Source of the DNA: Rhinolophus ferrumequinum
Lineage: Eukaryota; Chordata; Mammalia; Chiroptera; Rhinolophidae
Assembly (NCBI RefSeq): GCF_004115265.2
Contig: NC_046293.1
Coordinates: forward strand, 24,004,173-24,068,172
DNA length: 64,000 nucleotides
Direction: 5' to 3'
In this document: in pieces, positions 53,490-64,000 of the stretch
Layout: every line of letters starts with the position of its first letter
Position numbering within the stretch: the first letter of the stretch is position 1
Translations under genes and position numbers: made by a program
The notes under the pieces: generated by a model
The model's database searches: none
What the model was told of the DNA's origin: nothing
The model's input: the letters and a program-made list of their open reading frames with translations, nothing else

Positions 53490-53830
53490 AACGCAAGGGC
53501 GGTGACGAGATGGCGACTGCAGAAAATGTCAGCCCCAGCAAGACGCCGCGACCCGCGCCGCCGCCTGGGGCGCTTATTAGGTAAGCGCGGCAGAGCACCA
53601 GCGGGCGGGGCCGCTGATTCACTGCGGGCGGCAGTCACGTGGGCGGGTGCCAAGGCCGCACGCGCGGTGGCCCCGGTGGCTCACGCGGCCCCCCTAGCGG
53701 CCGCACCCGTTGCTGGAGTCTTTTCCCAGCCCGCTCCACCCCCGGGCTGCGGCGGAGCTAGGCGCCCTCAACCTAGGGCCCTCCCCTGGACTGCGCTCCC
53801 ACCCCGCCAACCTCCTTCCGGCGCCGGCGT
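53490..53830 (+). promoter_or_regulatory. CpG island with a candidate orphan first exon (53510-53580)
   Basis: A short CpG island stands alone between SPSB2 and LRRC23. Within it ATG at 53510 in a fair Kozak context (GACGAGATGGCG) opens 23 codons plus two bases: Met-Ala-Thr-Ala-Glu-Asn-Val-Ser-Pro-Ser-Lys-Thr-Pro. It ends at 53580, immediately before a strong donor GTAAGC. I do not recognise the protein and could not find a partner exon with confidence. It could be the first exon of a lineage-specific or non-coding transcript, or a captured or retroposed promoter fragment. Confidence 0.35.
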
Positions 53831-54534
53831 TCACTTCTGGAATATTCTGCGCCAGAACAAAGGCCCCAGAGCGGAAACAGGGGATCTCTAAGCCTGCTGC
53901 TGTTGGGCAGCTCTATCCCCTGGTTCCAGAAAGGTGTACCGGGGACTGGTGTTTCTGCAAATCTTCTAATCGAGGCTTTCACCTGGAGTTTCTTTACGTT
54001 TAAAGGGCCTCCTTTCTCCATCCTTCAAAAAATTTTTCCTTTCTTCTCTATCTCCCATTCCTGCTTAATGCTATCAGGATAGTTATGTCTAGGGATCCTC
54101 CACAGGAGAGAATCTCTTTGTTCATCTTGGAGGAAGGAGGACGGAAGTAGTAAACACCCAGGTTATGTTAGGAATTGTGCAGTATTAAGGAGCACACCTA
54201 TTACAATAACCACTCCTTAAACTGTGCCAACCTCACCTACATTGGTCAGTCATGGAAAGTCTTACTTGCCAAATCTAATACCCTTTCGTTTATTCTCGGT
54301 AATTTTTAAAATACTGACTCAACTTTTTAAAATTCTTCCAACTTTATATCCTTCAGGTCTTCTACTTCCTTCTAGTGAATCTTGAGAATATCTCACTGGC
54401 CTGTCCTTTGTTCATTTCTCATCAATCATTCTCAAAGTGGAGGGAGAAGGAAAGCACATTTGATCTATGAAGGGCAAATCCAAATTCAGGGGAGGGTGTC
54501 TCTCATTACTTTTAAAAAGCACATTTAATATTCA

Positions 54535-55560
54535 GCAAGTATTTATTGAGCACTTACTATGTGGCAAAGCACTATTCCAGGCAGTAGAATGCAGAGGGAA
54601 ACTCAAGGTCTATTGGAGTTAGAAGAAACCAACATAGAAGTCCTTGACATCTAGAAAGGAACAAACGATTCACAAATTCATATATAAAGGCAAATTGTAT
54701 TTATTACTGTCAAAGAAAAGCACGGAACTGTTAAGAGGGAATCCTAATTTGGATTAGAGGTCAAGAAAGACCTTTCTGAGGAGGTTTCATTTAAGCTGAG
54801 GCCTAGAGGATGAGCAGGAGTTGGTTAAGATTAGTTCCACACAGAAAAAAAGAGCATAAGTGAAAGACCTGAAGAGGGAGGGAGCTTGGTAGTAGGATCT
54901 GAAAAGAGGGTTATGTGGCCCAAGTGGGTCTCGAGCCTTATCGCTAAGGTCATGACAGACCTTGCTGGGCTTTGCTTATAAGCAATGCTGATGAGTAGGT
55001 ATTTTATCCTAAGAGCAATGGGAAAGACTGAGGGGATATAAATAGGGGGTTCTCTTTACAATTGAAAAAGTTCACTGTGGCTACTCATGGAAGACAGTTG
55101 GATAAGAGAAAGAGTGCCATCAGGAAGATACTTAGGAGGCTACTCTAGTAGTTCCAGAGAGTGATGATAGTGGTTTGGGCCAGATATGTATCTCAGAAGA
55201 TAGAAGTAAATGGAGCCAAGATATATATGGAGGCAGAACACTCTTGGTAATAGATTCAATGGGGGCCAGTGGGGAAAAGTGTCACTGAGGGAGAAAAAAT
55301 GACAAGATGACACAGGGTTTCTGATTTGAACATCTGAATGGTGATATAGGGAGCACTGCAGAAAAGCAGAGTTAGGGAAAAAGATACAGAATTTGTTTTT
55401 GGATATGTTAAGTCTGAAATGTCTGTGAGTCATAGAGGCAGAGAAGTAGGAGGTTATATGTATAAACCTGGGGTTGAGAAGAGTTCTTGGTTGGAAATAG
55501 AAATTTGGGACTCAGTGGAATACACAGTGGTGAGCTGGAGCTGGCTAGTACAGGCTTGTG
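54535..55560. repeat. Ancient interspersed repeat, family not assigned (longest copy)
   Basis: It starts TATTTATTGAGCACTTACTA, then GAGGAGGTTTCATTTAAGCT, GAGCAGGAGTTGGTTAAGAT and GGATATGTTAAGTCTGAAAT. It covers more of the recurring element than the other copies. No gene is supported inside. Confidence 0.55.
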
Positions 55561-55692
55561 ATAGCTGATTTGTAAATTTTTCATGAATTCTGTTAGTTGG
55601 TTGTTAAGCATAGCCAGTATTAAAAATTAAATTGTATAAATATAATTGAAGTACTCAAAACTCATCACTTTCTCATTATTTTACGACATTTT

Positions 55693-56075
55693 TGCATTAA
55701 TTTGCTAGGACTGCCGTAACTAAATACTGGTAGTTTTAAAAACAGAAAGTTATTTTCTCACAGTTGTGGAGGCAAGACATCCAAGAGCAAGGTGTCAGTA
55801 AGTTTGGTTTCTTCTGAGGCCTCTGCCCTTAGTTTGCAGACAGCTGCCTTCTGTGTCCTCACAAGATCTTTTTCTCTGTGTACGTGCACCCATGTGCCTA
55901 AATTTCCCCTTCTTATACTGACAAGTCAGATAGGATTTGGGCTGATCCTAATGGCCTCATTTTAACATAATCATCTTTTTAAAGGCCCTATCTCCAAATA
56001 CAGTCGTTCTGAGGTACTGGTGGGTTAGGGCTTTAACATATGAATTTTGCGAGGACACAATTCAGCCCATAATAA
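55693..56075 (-). mobile_element. MaLR solo LTR fossil (MLT1/MST type), antisense
   Basis: The plus strand is the antisense of a MaLR (ERVL-MaLR) long terminal repeat, from a GCATTAATTTGCTAGGACTG start to ACACAATTCAGCCCATAATA. No internal retroviral sequence is attached, so it is a solo LTR. Its divergence suits an insertion dating to around or before the placental radiation. It is an old, inert copy. Confidence 0.8.
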
Positions 56076-56439
56076 TTTTACTATTATCTTTGCTTCTTGA
56101 AGTTATTTACCTCTATTGTATCTGTATGGTAATGATGGAAACACCATATTATGGGTTGCTAGCTTAAAGTCAGCCACGGTGGGAATATTTATAACAGAGA
56201 AATAAGCAAATGCTAAAAATTAAGGCTTTTATTCTGAGCTCCCTCCAATCCAAAGGTCTACCTGAAAATAACGATTGGGTGGGACCTATGCCGGATGGGG
56301 GTGGGGGGACGAAAACCAGACCACTTACCTTAGTATTTTTGTTCCTCTATTCCCACCTTTTACTTCAGGGGGTTAGTTTCTTTTGAATTCACAATACTTT
56401 GTATTGAGGATGTTCGTTCCCTTTAAGATCTCAGGTGAT

Positions 56440-57331
56440 GTAATGGATAGCCCCTCCCCTCCCCTGTGCACAGTTCTAAGCCCCGCCCACTTTTTTATGC
56501 CCTCGGCCAATAGAAGCCCCTCATCCAAGTTTCTGGGACTGTGAAAGTGGATTTGTAACCTGTCGTAAACCGGTCCACTTCAGTTCATCGAGGCTCTTCC
56601 CTCAACGGTTGTCTACAGCGGACGTCAAGTGCCCCGCCCTCCCCCCTCCCCCCCCCCCCGCCCCGTTGCCATAACATCAGTACACAACGCCTCCTTCCCT
56701 CTTGCCCCTCTTCCAAAACAATCCTTCCCCTCTTGGTGCCAAGACCCTCTCCAGAATCGCTTCTAGTTGAACAGAACCAGAGTCTGTGCCCCTTTGCTAA
56801 GGAGGAGTGTGTAGGAGGATTAGAGACTGGGTCAGGCTGGTGTCCCGGAGGGGACAGGGAAATGGGGCTAAGCAGGTTGGAGAGTTAAAAGAAATGAGTG
56901 GAGCAGGGTTTAGGGATGAAAGGGGAGGGGAGGGGAAGAAAGGAGTCCGTAGGTGAGATTGGAGGAGAATATAGTTTAAGGTGGAGGTGGGAAGAACTGG
57001 AGAGCGGGGAATTCAGGAAGCGAGGAGACTGAACTGTTAGAGAGTCGGAACCACTGTGAAGGGCAGGAAAGGTCTCAGGAGTCTGCGAAAGCATCCTGAA
57101 GGGAGAGGGGTCCTTGATGGGAAGTATGAAGTGGAGGTTGGAAGTCAAAATGAGATGTTCACAGAGATGAGGAAGGGAGCACAGTTGGGAAGAGAGGAGG
57201 GGTGACAGGAGGGGTAGTACCCCACCATTGGAGGTGAGGGAGCTGAGGGTTGGCAGACGCTGAAGAAACCTTCTTTTTCAGGACAAGGACCCAGTTTGAT
57301 CTGACTCCAGAGCCTTCTGCAGGGAAGAAAG
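56440..57331 (+). promoter_or_regulatory. LRRC23 promoter and 5' UTR
   Basis: A GC-rich stretch at 56450-56760 contains a CCAAT box (GGCCAATAG near 56505) and an X-box-like GTTGCCATAACATC at 56665-56678. An acceptor with a strong pyrimidine tract ends at 57281, so the exon with the start codon begins at 57282 and an untranslated exon should lie in the GC-rich part. LRRC23 is a motile-cilium gene, which fits an RFX-type site. Confidence 0.55.
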
Positions 57332-60300
57332 ATGTCAGATGAAGATGATCTGGAAGATTTTGAGCCAGACCAGGATGATCTGGAAAGGGAAGATGATGAG
57401 AAAGAGACAGAGGAGTGGGAGGATGACAGGAAAGAGGAGGAAGATTTCTCTGAGGAAGTGAGAGCATGGAAATGGAGGGGTCCTAGGGCCAAGGGATAGG
57501 GCTGGACTGGAAAGGGATGCCTGACACCACCTTCTCCTGCAGTGGATGCCCACTCCTTTGACAGAGGACATGATGAAGGAAGGGCTTTCTTTGCTCTGTA
57601 AGACGGGCAGTGGATTGGCCCATGCTTATGTCAAGCTGGAGGTTAAAGAGAGGTGCGTTTATGAGGGGCCAGAAGAGGACTGAGGCTGTAGGGCCCAATC
57701 TCCTTTCTCTCATTCCTGGGTATTTCCGCTGAGAGTTTGGATGTCTCTTATTCTGGGCCAGTGGGGAGGGAAAGATAGAATTTACTTTTTAGGAGCCCTG
57801 TGTCTCCCTGCATGCATCAGGGCTGGCCTGGGGATTACAGGCTGTGAGGGTGAGTGGGGGGGATTCCTGCTGGACTCTCTTACTCGTCCTTCAGAGTGTA
57901 AGGGATTGGCCCTTCACAGACACAAAGTCCCTGCCCACTGTTAAGAACCCATCTACCTTCTCTTCTCCCTCGTCACCCATCCCATCTGTCACCCATTCTT
58001 CTCCCCATTATAAGCCATCTCCATTTTGCCCTCTGCTTTAGCACCTCTGTCCATCCTTTCTGGATTCTTAACCTTAACCGTGGCCTCTGCCATCTCCTAG
58101 AGATTTGACAGACATCTACCTGCTGCGTTCCTACATCCATCTGCGCTACGTGGATGTGTCCGAGAACCACCTGACAGACTTGTCCCCACTCAATTACCTC
58201 ATCCACCTGCTTTGGCTCAAGGCTGATGGCAACCGGCTGCGAAGTGCCCAGCTGAATGAACTACCCTACCTACAGATTGCCAGTTTTGCCTATAACCAGA
58301 TCACTGACACTGAGGGCATCTCTCATCCTCGTCTGGGCAGCCTGAATCTCAAAGGTGGGTCCTTAGGATGGGCTACACAAGATTTTTTTCATTCCTAGCC
58401 TGGGGCCAACAGAAGTAGGCAGTGTGGTTCTTAGCTGTGCCACACAGCAGTTGGCATTCATTCATTCATTCAGATAGTCATTATGATTTGTTATGGCAGT
58501 TCCATGTGCTGCTGATAGAAAAGTGAACAAAGAAAGTCCCTATTCTTATGTAGCTTACATTCTAGATGGGGGAGACAGACAATGAACACAATAAATAAGG
58601 AAATTTATACAGTAAGTTAAAAAGGAGATGTGCTATGGAAAAATAGATTAGGGTAAAAGGATGGGAGGGGGACACAGGCAGCAATTTCAAACAGGTCGGC
58701 TAGGACAAGCATCATTGAGAAACTGACATTTGAGCAAAGACTTGAGGGAGGAGAGGCAGTTAGTCATGTGGGTTGCTGGGTAGACAAGTCCTTCAGACCC
58801 TGGACTATGAGACCACTTACCCCAGGGCCTGGAGGAGTTAAGTCTGGACTTGTCCCTCCTCATATTCAACTGGCATTAGAGGGAGAGGATGATGCAGAGG
58901 CTTCCAAAATCCAGGCTGTACTGCAGAACATTCGGAGTGGCCCTTTGAGCTCTTGACACCCTCCTGCTCCTCAGGGAACCACATCCGCATGGTGACAGGT
59001 CTGGACCCTCAAAAGCTGATCAGCCTTCACACACTGGAGCTTCGGGGGAACAAACTGGAAAGCACCATGGGAATCAACCTTCCTAAGCTGAAGAACCTCT
59101 TCCTGGTAGCTCACTGGGTCAGAGGGTGGTTGGTGAAGGGAAGAGGGCATTTTCCCGGGAGCCAGCATATTCTGGCTTCTAGTAGGCTCAGCTACTAACA
59201 TTATCATCAGAATGATAATTGATGTAATTTATTGAGCCCTTACTTGATGCCAGATGCTGTGGCGAAGCCAAGTTAAAACAGACAAGGTGCTGACCACCTA
59301 GCAGGGCTGACAATACGTAATGTGTGGGTAATACAGACAGTTGGCTTTGATACAGGTAGCAATAACGTGCCACAACTGAGGTACAGACATGGAGCTAAGG
59401 AGGCCACTTAAATGGTTAGTTGTTTAGATTCTTGAGCTTCCTCATTCCAGGATGGTGCTGAAGTCATTTCTCCTCAGTGGAGCAGTGGGGCTCTTAGACC
59501 TGGGGGGTGGGTTGAGGCATTGCCTCCTTAATCAGAGGTGGCTTTGGTGGGATGAGCAGTCAGTAGGAGGTTACTGCTGACCTACCTCTGGGCTGGCAGC
59601 TTCTCCTGGACTTCTGTACTCTCTATACCGATCTCTATCCACCTCTACTCCCCTCCTGCACCCCTGCCTCTCTACCTCTTAAATTTCATCTTTTGCTGCG
59701 TCTGTATCTGACTTCTCTTCTGTTTCTGTCCCTCTCCCCTCTCCCAATGTACCTATTATATACTGGGGTCTAGGCCCAGAACATGTTGAAGAAGGTGGAA
59801 GGCTTGGAGAATCTAAGGAATCTCACTACCTTGCATCTTCGAGACAACCACATTGAAACTCTGAGTGGCTTCTCCAGGGAAATGCAATCACTGCAATACC
59901 TCAACCTGAGGTATGCACCCCCTCCTACCCCTGACCAGGAGCAGCTTTTGACCCTGTGTTCCTCCCTGGCCCCAACACCCCCATCCTAGCCCATGCCCAG
60001 ATTCTCACCTCATCCTCCATCCTGATCCTTAACCCTCCTTTCCTTACATTCTTCTACATTAAGTCCTAATTACAGCACTAAGACCTTTATAGGCTGAGAC
60101 CCCTGAATCCTTATTCATTCAATTCAGTTATTTAGAACATGCTATGTGCCAGGCCTTGTGCTGTTTCAGGAACATCTAAAGGAATCAGTGATGGCCCATG
60201 TTCTCAAGGGACTCAGTCTGGCTTCAACTTTCTTGGCCCTATCCTATATAAGTTTCTACTCCCCATCTTCATTTCCTGAGCCCCAATTCCCCTTCCCATT

Positions 60301-61753
60301 TCCCGCCTGTCTTTTCCTGAGCCCCACCTGTAAGGGATGGCCCCCTTACTGATATAAAACACAAAGTGTGCTCAGATGTGAGGAGAGAAGAGTATCTGAA
60401 AGGAAATCTCTAGATAGGAAAGCACTGGGGATCAGGGGATTTTCTTTCAGCACCTCTTGTCTGATGGAGGATTTTATGTGTGTTTCTTTAAGCAAAGATA
60501 TAAGGAAATTGCCTCCTTAGTCAACAAGGCCAAATCCTCAAGTCTGGCAATAGAAACAGAATCTCTAAGTAGGGAGAGGTAGTTGAACCTTGAACCCCAA
60601 TTCCTGCCCTGATTCCTGGAACAACCACTTGCTAATTAGCTCTGCCACACTGGTCTCATAGGGTGGAGGGAGTGCTGTTTTCCTGTTAATGGTCTAGACA
60701 GCGACAGTGGACCCTTCTCAGTGGCTGTTCACTGGGGATGTTTGGAAGTAAGTGGAATGGAGACACATTATCTTGATGACTGGGAGGTGTCTCAGGGGCC
60801 ACAGATGCTAAACCTCCTGCAATGCACTGGACAGTCTTACACATAGTGCATGTAGTGCTCCCAGTAAGAAACACTGCATGAGGTTTAGCACCTCCACTGA
60901 GAGAAGACAGAAAAATTTAAACCTGATTTCACAAAGGCTTGAGGCAAGAACATGAAAACAAACACAGAAAACAGTACATACAATGAGGCACATTAGGAGA
61001 TGAAGCTTGTTCTTCAGGCTCAGAGGCCTCAACCCATCCCTACCTCTAAGTTCCTTCCTGTGGGGAGCATCAACATAGCACCCACCACCATGAGTTTTGA
61101 TCCCCTTTCATCTCCACTGGTCCAGATCCTATCTTCTAACCTCTGATTGTCACTGACACAGAGAAGTCTGACCCTGCAAGGGAGATTTCCCCGTGCTCCC
61201 CAACTACAAGACAAGGTTGTGACCCAGCTTTGCTGCTCCAAAAGGATAAATACGACACATTACGTAACAGAATATGGCACTTAGGGATTTCTTGAAGGGC
61301 AGAAGCAGGACAGGAGTAGATAGACTTGGACAACACCTCTGGCAATGCTTGGCAGGCCAATCCACAGAGGTAGTGTTTCTAGGGAAACCGGAGCCCATGG
61401 GAAATTCCCCCAGAGGTCCCATTCCTGGTAGCTGGCCTCCAGAGCCCATTATTCCCCAGTGAACCCCTCATGACTGCACTGGCAGGGGCAACATGATAAC
61501 CAACCTGCGGGAGTTCACCAAGCTTCAGGACCTGCCCAAGCTTCGAGCCTTGGTGCTGCTGGACAACCCATGTACAGATGAGCATGACTACCGCCAGGAG
61601 GCCCTGGTGCAGATGGCACACCTGGAACGTCTGGACAAGGATTTCTACGAGGAGGAGGATCGGGCTGAGGCCCAGGAGATTCGTCAGAGGATGAAGGAGG
61701 AGGAGGAACAGGAGGCTGAGCCTGAGCCTGACTTGGAAGTGGACCAGCCATAG
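57332..61753 (+). CDS. LRRC23: LRRC23, leucine-rich repeat radial spoke protein
   Basis: Six coding exons: 57332-57457, 57543-57652, 58101-58354, 58975-59105, 59774-59910 and 61486-61753. They join in frame to 341 residues (human 343). The start is Met-Ser-Asp-Glu-Asp-Asp. The N-terminal 42 residues are strongly acidic. Leucine-rich repeats span about 90-280, with Leu-x-x-Leu-x-Leu-x-x-Asn patterns such as His-Leu-Arg-Asp-Asn-His-Ile. The C-terminus is a Glu-rich coiled-coil-like tail. LRRC23 is part of the radial spoke 3 head of motile cilia and sperm flagella and is needed for sperm motility. No defect is visible. Confidence 0.97.
58480..58770. repeat. Ancient interspersed repeat fragment, family not assigned
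   Basis: TATTCTTATGTAGCTTACAT, TCTAGATGGGGGAGACAGAC and GACATTTGAGCAAAGACTTG match the recurring old repeat. It lies in the third LRRC23 intron. Confidence 0.5.
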
Positions 61754-62930
61754 ATCTAGCAGCAGTTCTAGCCTTCAATGATAGTAAGGGAAAGGGGAGC
61801 AAGGGCCTGCAGTTGAGGGGAGAGAGAAGTTGCTATAGGAGGGGGGGATAAGGCAAGGAGAGGGAAACAAGGGTGAGGAGTCAGGGGGTGTCTTAGGGTG
61901 CAGAGAAATGACCAGAAGGACCTGGGAGGAGCTGAGAAAGGCTTAGGAGACCCATCAAGAAGCCAGAAGAATAAGTGAAAAGAATTGGGGTGATAGGTAG
62001 AGATGTTGGTGTGGGGTGGGCAGGCACTCCTGACCTAGAGTGAAGATCAGCTAGAAGGGCCAGGTCTGGGGCCCGGTGGTGAGGGTGGTGGGGGAGGGAG
62101 GTTGGTGGTGGCTTACGAGGAATACAGCTGGGCCTAAGAGAGAAGGCAGAAGAGGAAGATCCTGCACTAAAAATCTGAAGCTAAAAATAACAGGACTCAG
62201 GGATGGGAGGAGAAAGAAGGGCAGGGTGTGGCAGAAAGAGACTGAGGAGATAAGCCCAGGGAAGTGTAGCAGCTGGGCACCTCAGATGGGCGCAGAGGTA
62301 GCAATCGGAAACAGTAAGGCCCAGAGGGTTTACTTCTGTCCTCTTCCTCCAGGGGATCAAAGACACTGGCCCCAAGACCTGAGAAGACTTCTTTAGGGAT
62401 CATCCAGAGTCAGAGGATGCCTTCTATTGATCCAGACCTGGGGATTCATCACAGCCTACCTCCCAGGCTGTGGGTGGGCACCTGAGCAGCAGGGCAGGAT
62501 GGCCAGGGGCCTGAGCTCTGCCTGGAGCCTAGCAACGAGGGCAGCCTTCAGGCAGGTCTGGTGGGAACCAGGCCTGGATGGACGGAGTTGGCTACGGAAG
62601 AGCTGCGGAGGCGGTCTGGGGTGTTGGGCACAGCTCGGTTTTCGAATAAAGAGAAATTTTGATACTCTTGTGTCTGACCGGGTTTGGAAGACACTGAATC
62701 TGTTACGGCCTCTCCTGACTGTGCAGGCCTCAGGACTCGTATTACCCGTTGAGGCTGTGCTTGTTACTTTCCAGGGGGTCGGGATGTGGGCAGGAGCGTG
62801 CGTGGGCGCTGGGGGGGCAGGTTCTGGGTGACCCACAGGCCCTCCCCTATCGGCCCCCCACCCGCACTCCTACGTGCACCTCCGCCCGCGGCTCCTGACT
62901 CATCGGGGGCTCCGGGTCACATGCGCCCGC
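61754..62930 (+). other. LRRC23 3' UTR and LRRC23-ENO2 spacer
   Basis: No gene is seen. A canonical AATAAA at 62645-62650 is the clearest polyadenylation signal after LRRC23, about 890 bases past the stop, so the 3' UTR may be long. Confidence 0.45.
62645..62650 (+). terminator. LRRC23 polyadenylation signal candidate (AATAAA)
   Basis: Canonical AATAAA. It is about 890 bases past the stop, so it may instead serve a longer or different transcript. Confidence 0.4.
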
Positions 62931-62939
62931 TCGGCCCTA

Positions 62940-63063
62940 TAGGCGCCGCCCCCCGCCCGCCGCCCGCCGCCCGGGAGCCGCAGCCGCCGCCACCGCCACC
63001 GCCACTCCCGCTCTCTGCGCCGCTGCCGCCGCCGCCTCTGCCACCGACACGGACAGCCCCGAG
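62940..63063 (+). other. ENO2: ENO2 (neuron-specific enolase) untranslated first exon, partial gene
   Basis: The sequence GGGAGCCGCAGCCGCC followed by CCACCGCCAC and CTCCCGCTCTCTG resembles the ENO2 first exon as I remember it, in the expected position directly after LRRC23. It is rich in CCG and CCA triplets and ends GCCCCGAG before GTGAAG, a donor. The coding region of gamma-enolase begins in the next exon, which lies beyond the window. The 5' border is not fixed by sequence. A strong CpG island runs on to about 63250. Gamma-enolase is the neuronal form of the glycolytic enzyme converting 2-phosphoglycerate to phosphoenolpyruvate. Confidence 0.7.
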
Positions 63064-64000
63064 GTGAAGCCCCGACCCGGTCCCTGCTCTCCTCCGGCCG
63101 ATCCCCTGGCCATGGCGCCCCGCTGGCTCCCCTGGCCCGCGGGCATCTCTTCCCCGGCCGCTGCGCACCTGCGCCTCTCCGGCACCCTCCTTCCCCGCCT
63201 TCCCGAACAGCTCCTCTCGGTTTCTGGCTGTTGCCCCCTCTTCATTTGGGCGCCAGTCCTCTCTGCACCTGTTTCTCTCTAGCCGCGCGCCCTTCTCCAC
63301 CCTGGCCTGCCGCTCTCCCCATGCCCTTCTCCGCCTCGGGTTCTGTCGACGTTAAGTTTGGGGTCTCCTCGGGCTGTGCATTTTTATCCAGACACGTCCC
63401 CTTGGCTTTCCATCTGGGGAAATGTCTTCTCTCACCCTTCCGCAGCATCCCTGGACTTCCTCTGGACTCCCCTTTCCCCCACTCCGCCCCCACGTAGCCC
63501 CTCTCGGCTGCCCTGAGGTTGGAAGGGGAGGAGGGGAGAATTTGTCTAGGGGCAGAGGGAGGACCGACTCAGCCCCGCCTCCCCCCACTCCCGTCTCTCC
63601 TCCTCCTCCCTCCCAGTTGCTATCCCCGGAGACTGAGGGCCTTTCCCAGGACCCTCCCCCCAGACTTCTTTGCTGTACATCTCTCGGGAAGAGTGGGCTA
63701 TACGTGTGGGAGCGAGACTGAGACCTTGGCGTGGAGGCTTTTGGTAGGGGGCCCCAACTACACAGACAACCCATCTTCTTCTTGGCTCCAAGGAGAAAGG
63801 CAAGCCTGGCAGCCATTCCTCTCTGAGGAGGTCTGGGGGAACCCCACTAGCCGGCTGCCGAAGCTGCCTCGGGGCGAGGGAACCACTGCCCGGCCCCTCC
63901 CCTCCTCACTGCGGTGTCCTTCCATCTTTTCGTTGGATCTTACCCCGCCCCTCACTGCAGTGACCTCCCCTTCCTCACTGCATTGACCTTCTCCTCTCCC
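63064..64000 (+). other. ENO2 intron 1, 5' part
   Basis: GC- and pyrimidine-rich sequence with no second exon found before the window ends. The open frames here are composition-driven and not supported as genes. Confidence 0.55.

Noticed and set aside
53502-53891. 129-codon open frame overlapping the 53.5-kb CpG island
   Set aside because: It is in a different frame from the candidate first exon and reads through the donor. Composition is Ala/Pro/Arg-biased.
47444-57331. Search for orthologues of RPL13 or destrin pseudogenes known between SPSB2 and LRRC23 in human
   Set aside because: No recognisable ribosomal L13 or destrin sequence was seen; they may be primate insertions.
62786-63067. 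Pro-rich open frame over ENO2 exon 1
   Set aside because: CCG/CCA-rich untranslated exon; gamma-enolase translation begins in a later exon.

Overview
The window is nuclear DNA from a placental mammal. Coding exons are split by GT-AG introns, promoters are CpG-rich, and the interspersed repeats are the usual mammalian set (MIR, L2, L1, Tigger, MaLR). Four copies of a tRNA-derived SINE with the Rhin-1/VES layout (A-box TGGCTCAGGCGG, B-box GGTTCGATTCC, an AATAAAGTCCTGTT tail) point to a bat, most likely a horseshoe or leaf-nosed bat. That placement rests on repeat recognition from memory and was not searched.

The gene order is the conserved gene-dense block that lies on human chromosome 12p13.31. 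On the plus strand are GPR162 (1652-5282), P3H3 (6783-16021) and GNB3 (17843-22949). CDCA3 is on minus (24665-26259) and head-to-head with USP5 on plus (27449-40322). TPI1 on plus (42063-44865) converges with SPSB2 on minus (45668-47443). LRRC23 is on plus (57332-61753). The untranslated first exon and promoter of ENO2 lie near 62940-63063. Exons of all eight complete genes could be joined in frame by hand. Predicted lengths are 585, 737, 340, 268, 858, 248, 263 and 341 residues, each equal to or within a few residues of the human proteins as I remember them. No gene looks broken.

The neighbours do not form a pathway. They are an orphan receptor, a collagen-modifying ER dioxygenase, a G protein beta subunit, a mitotic regulator, a deubiquitinase, two glycolytic enzymes (TPI1, ENO2), a SOCS-box ubiquitin ligase adaptor and a ciliary radial-spoke protein. 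The real regulatory sharing is the CDCA3/USP5 divergent promoter, which carries nine CCAAT boxes and is followed by a cluster of ZNF143/THAP11-like motifs.

From 47.5 to 57.3 kb there is no complete gene. This stretch holds the SPSB2 CpG promoter, MIRs, a full-length SINE, an antisense L1 tail, a decayed Tigger transposon, a CpG-rich candidate orphan first exon near 53.5 kb, a MaLR solo LTR fossil and the LRRC23 promoter.

I found no undescribed biological system, prophage, CRISPR array or toxin locus. The points most worth checking are the orphan first exon at 53510-53580, the regulatory motif clusters, the paired palindromic TA-flanked MITEs, and the TPI1 upstream extension whose coding sequence contains the TATA box of the shorter form.
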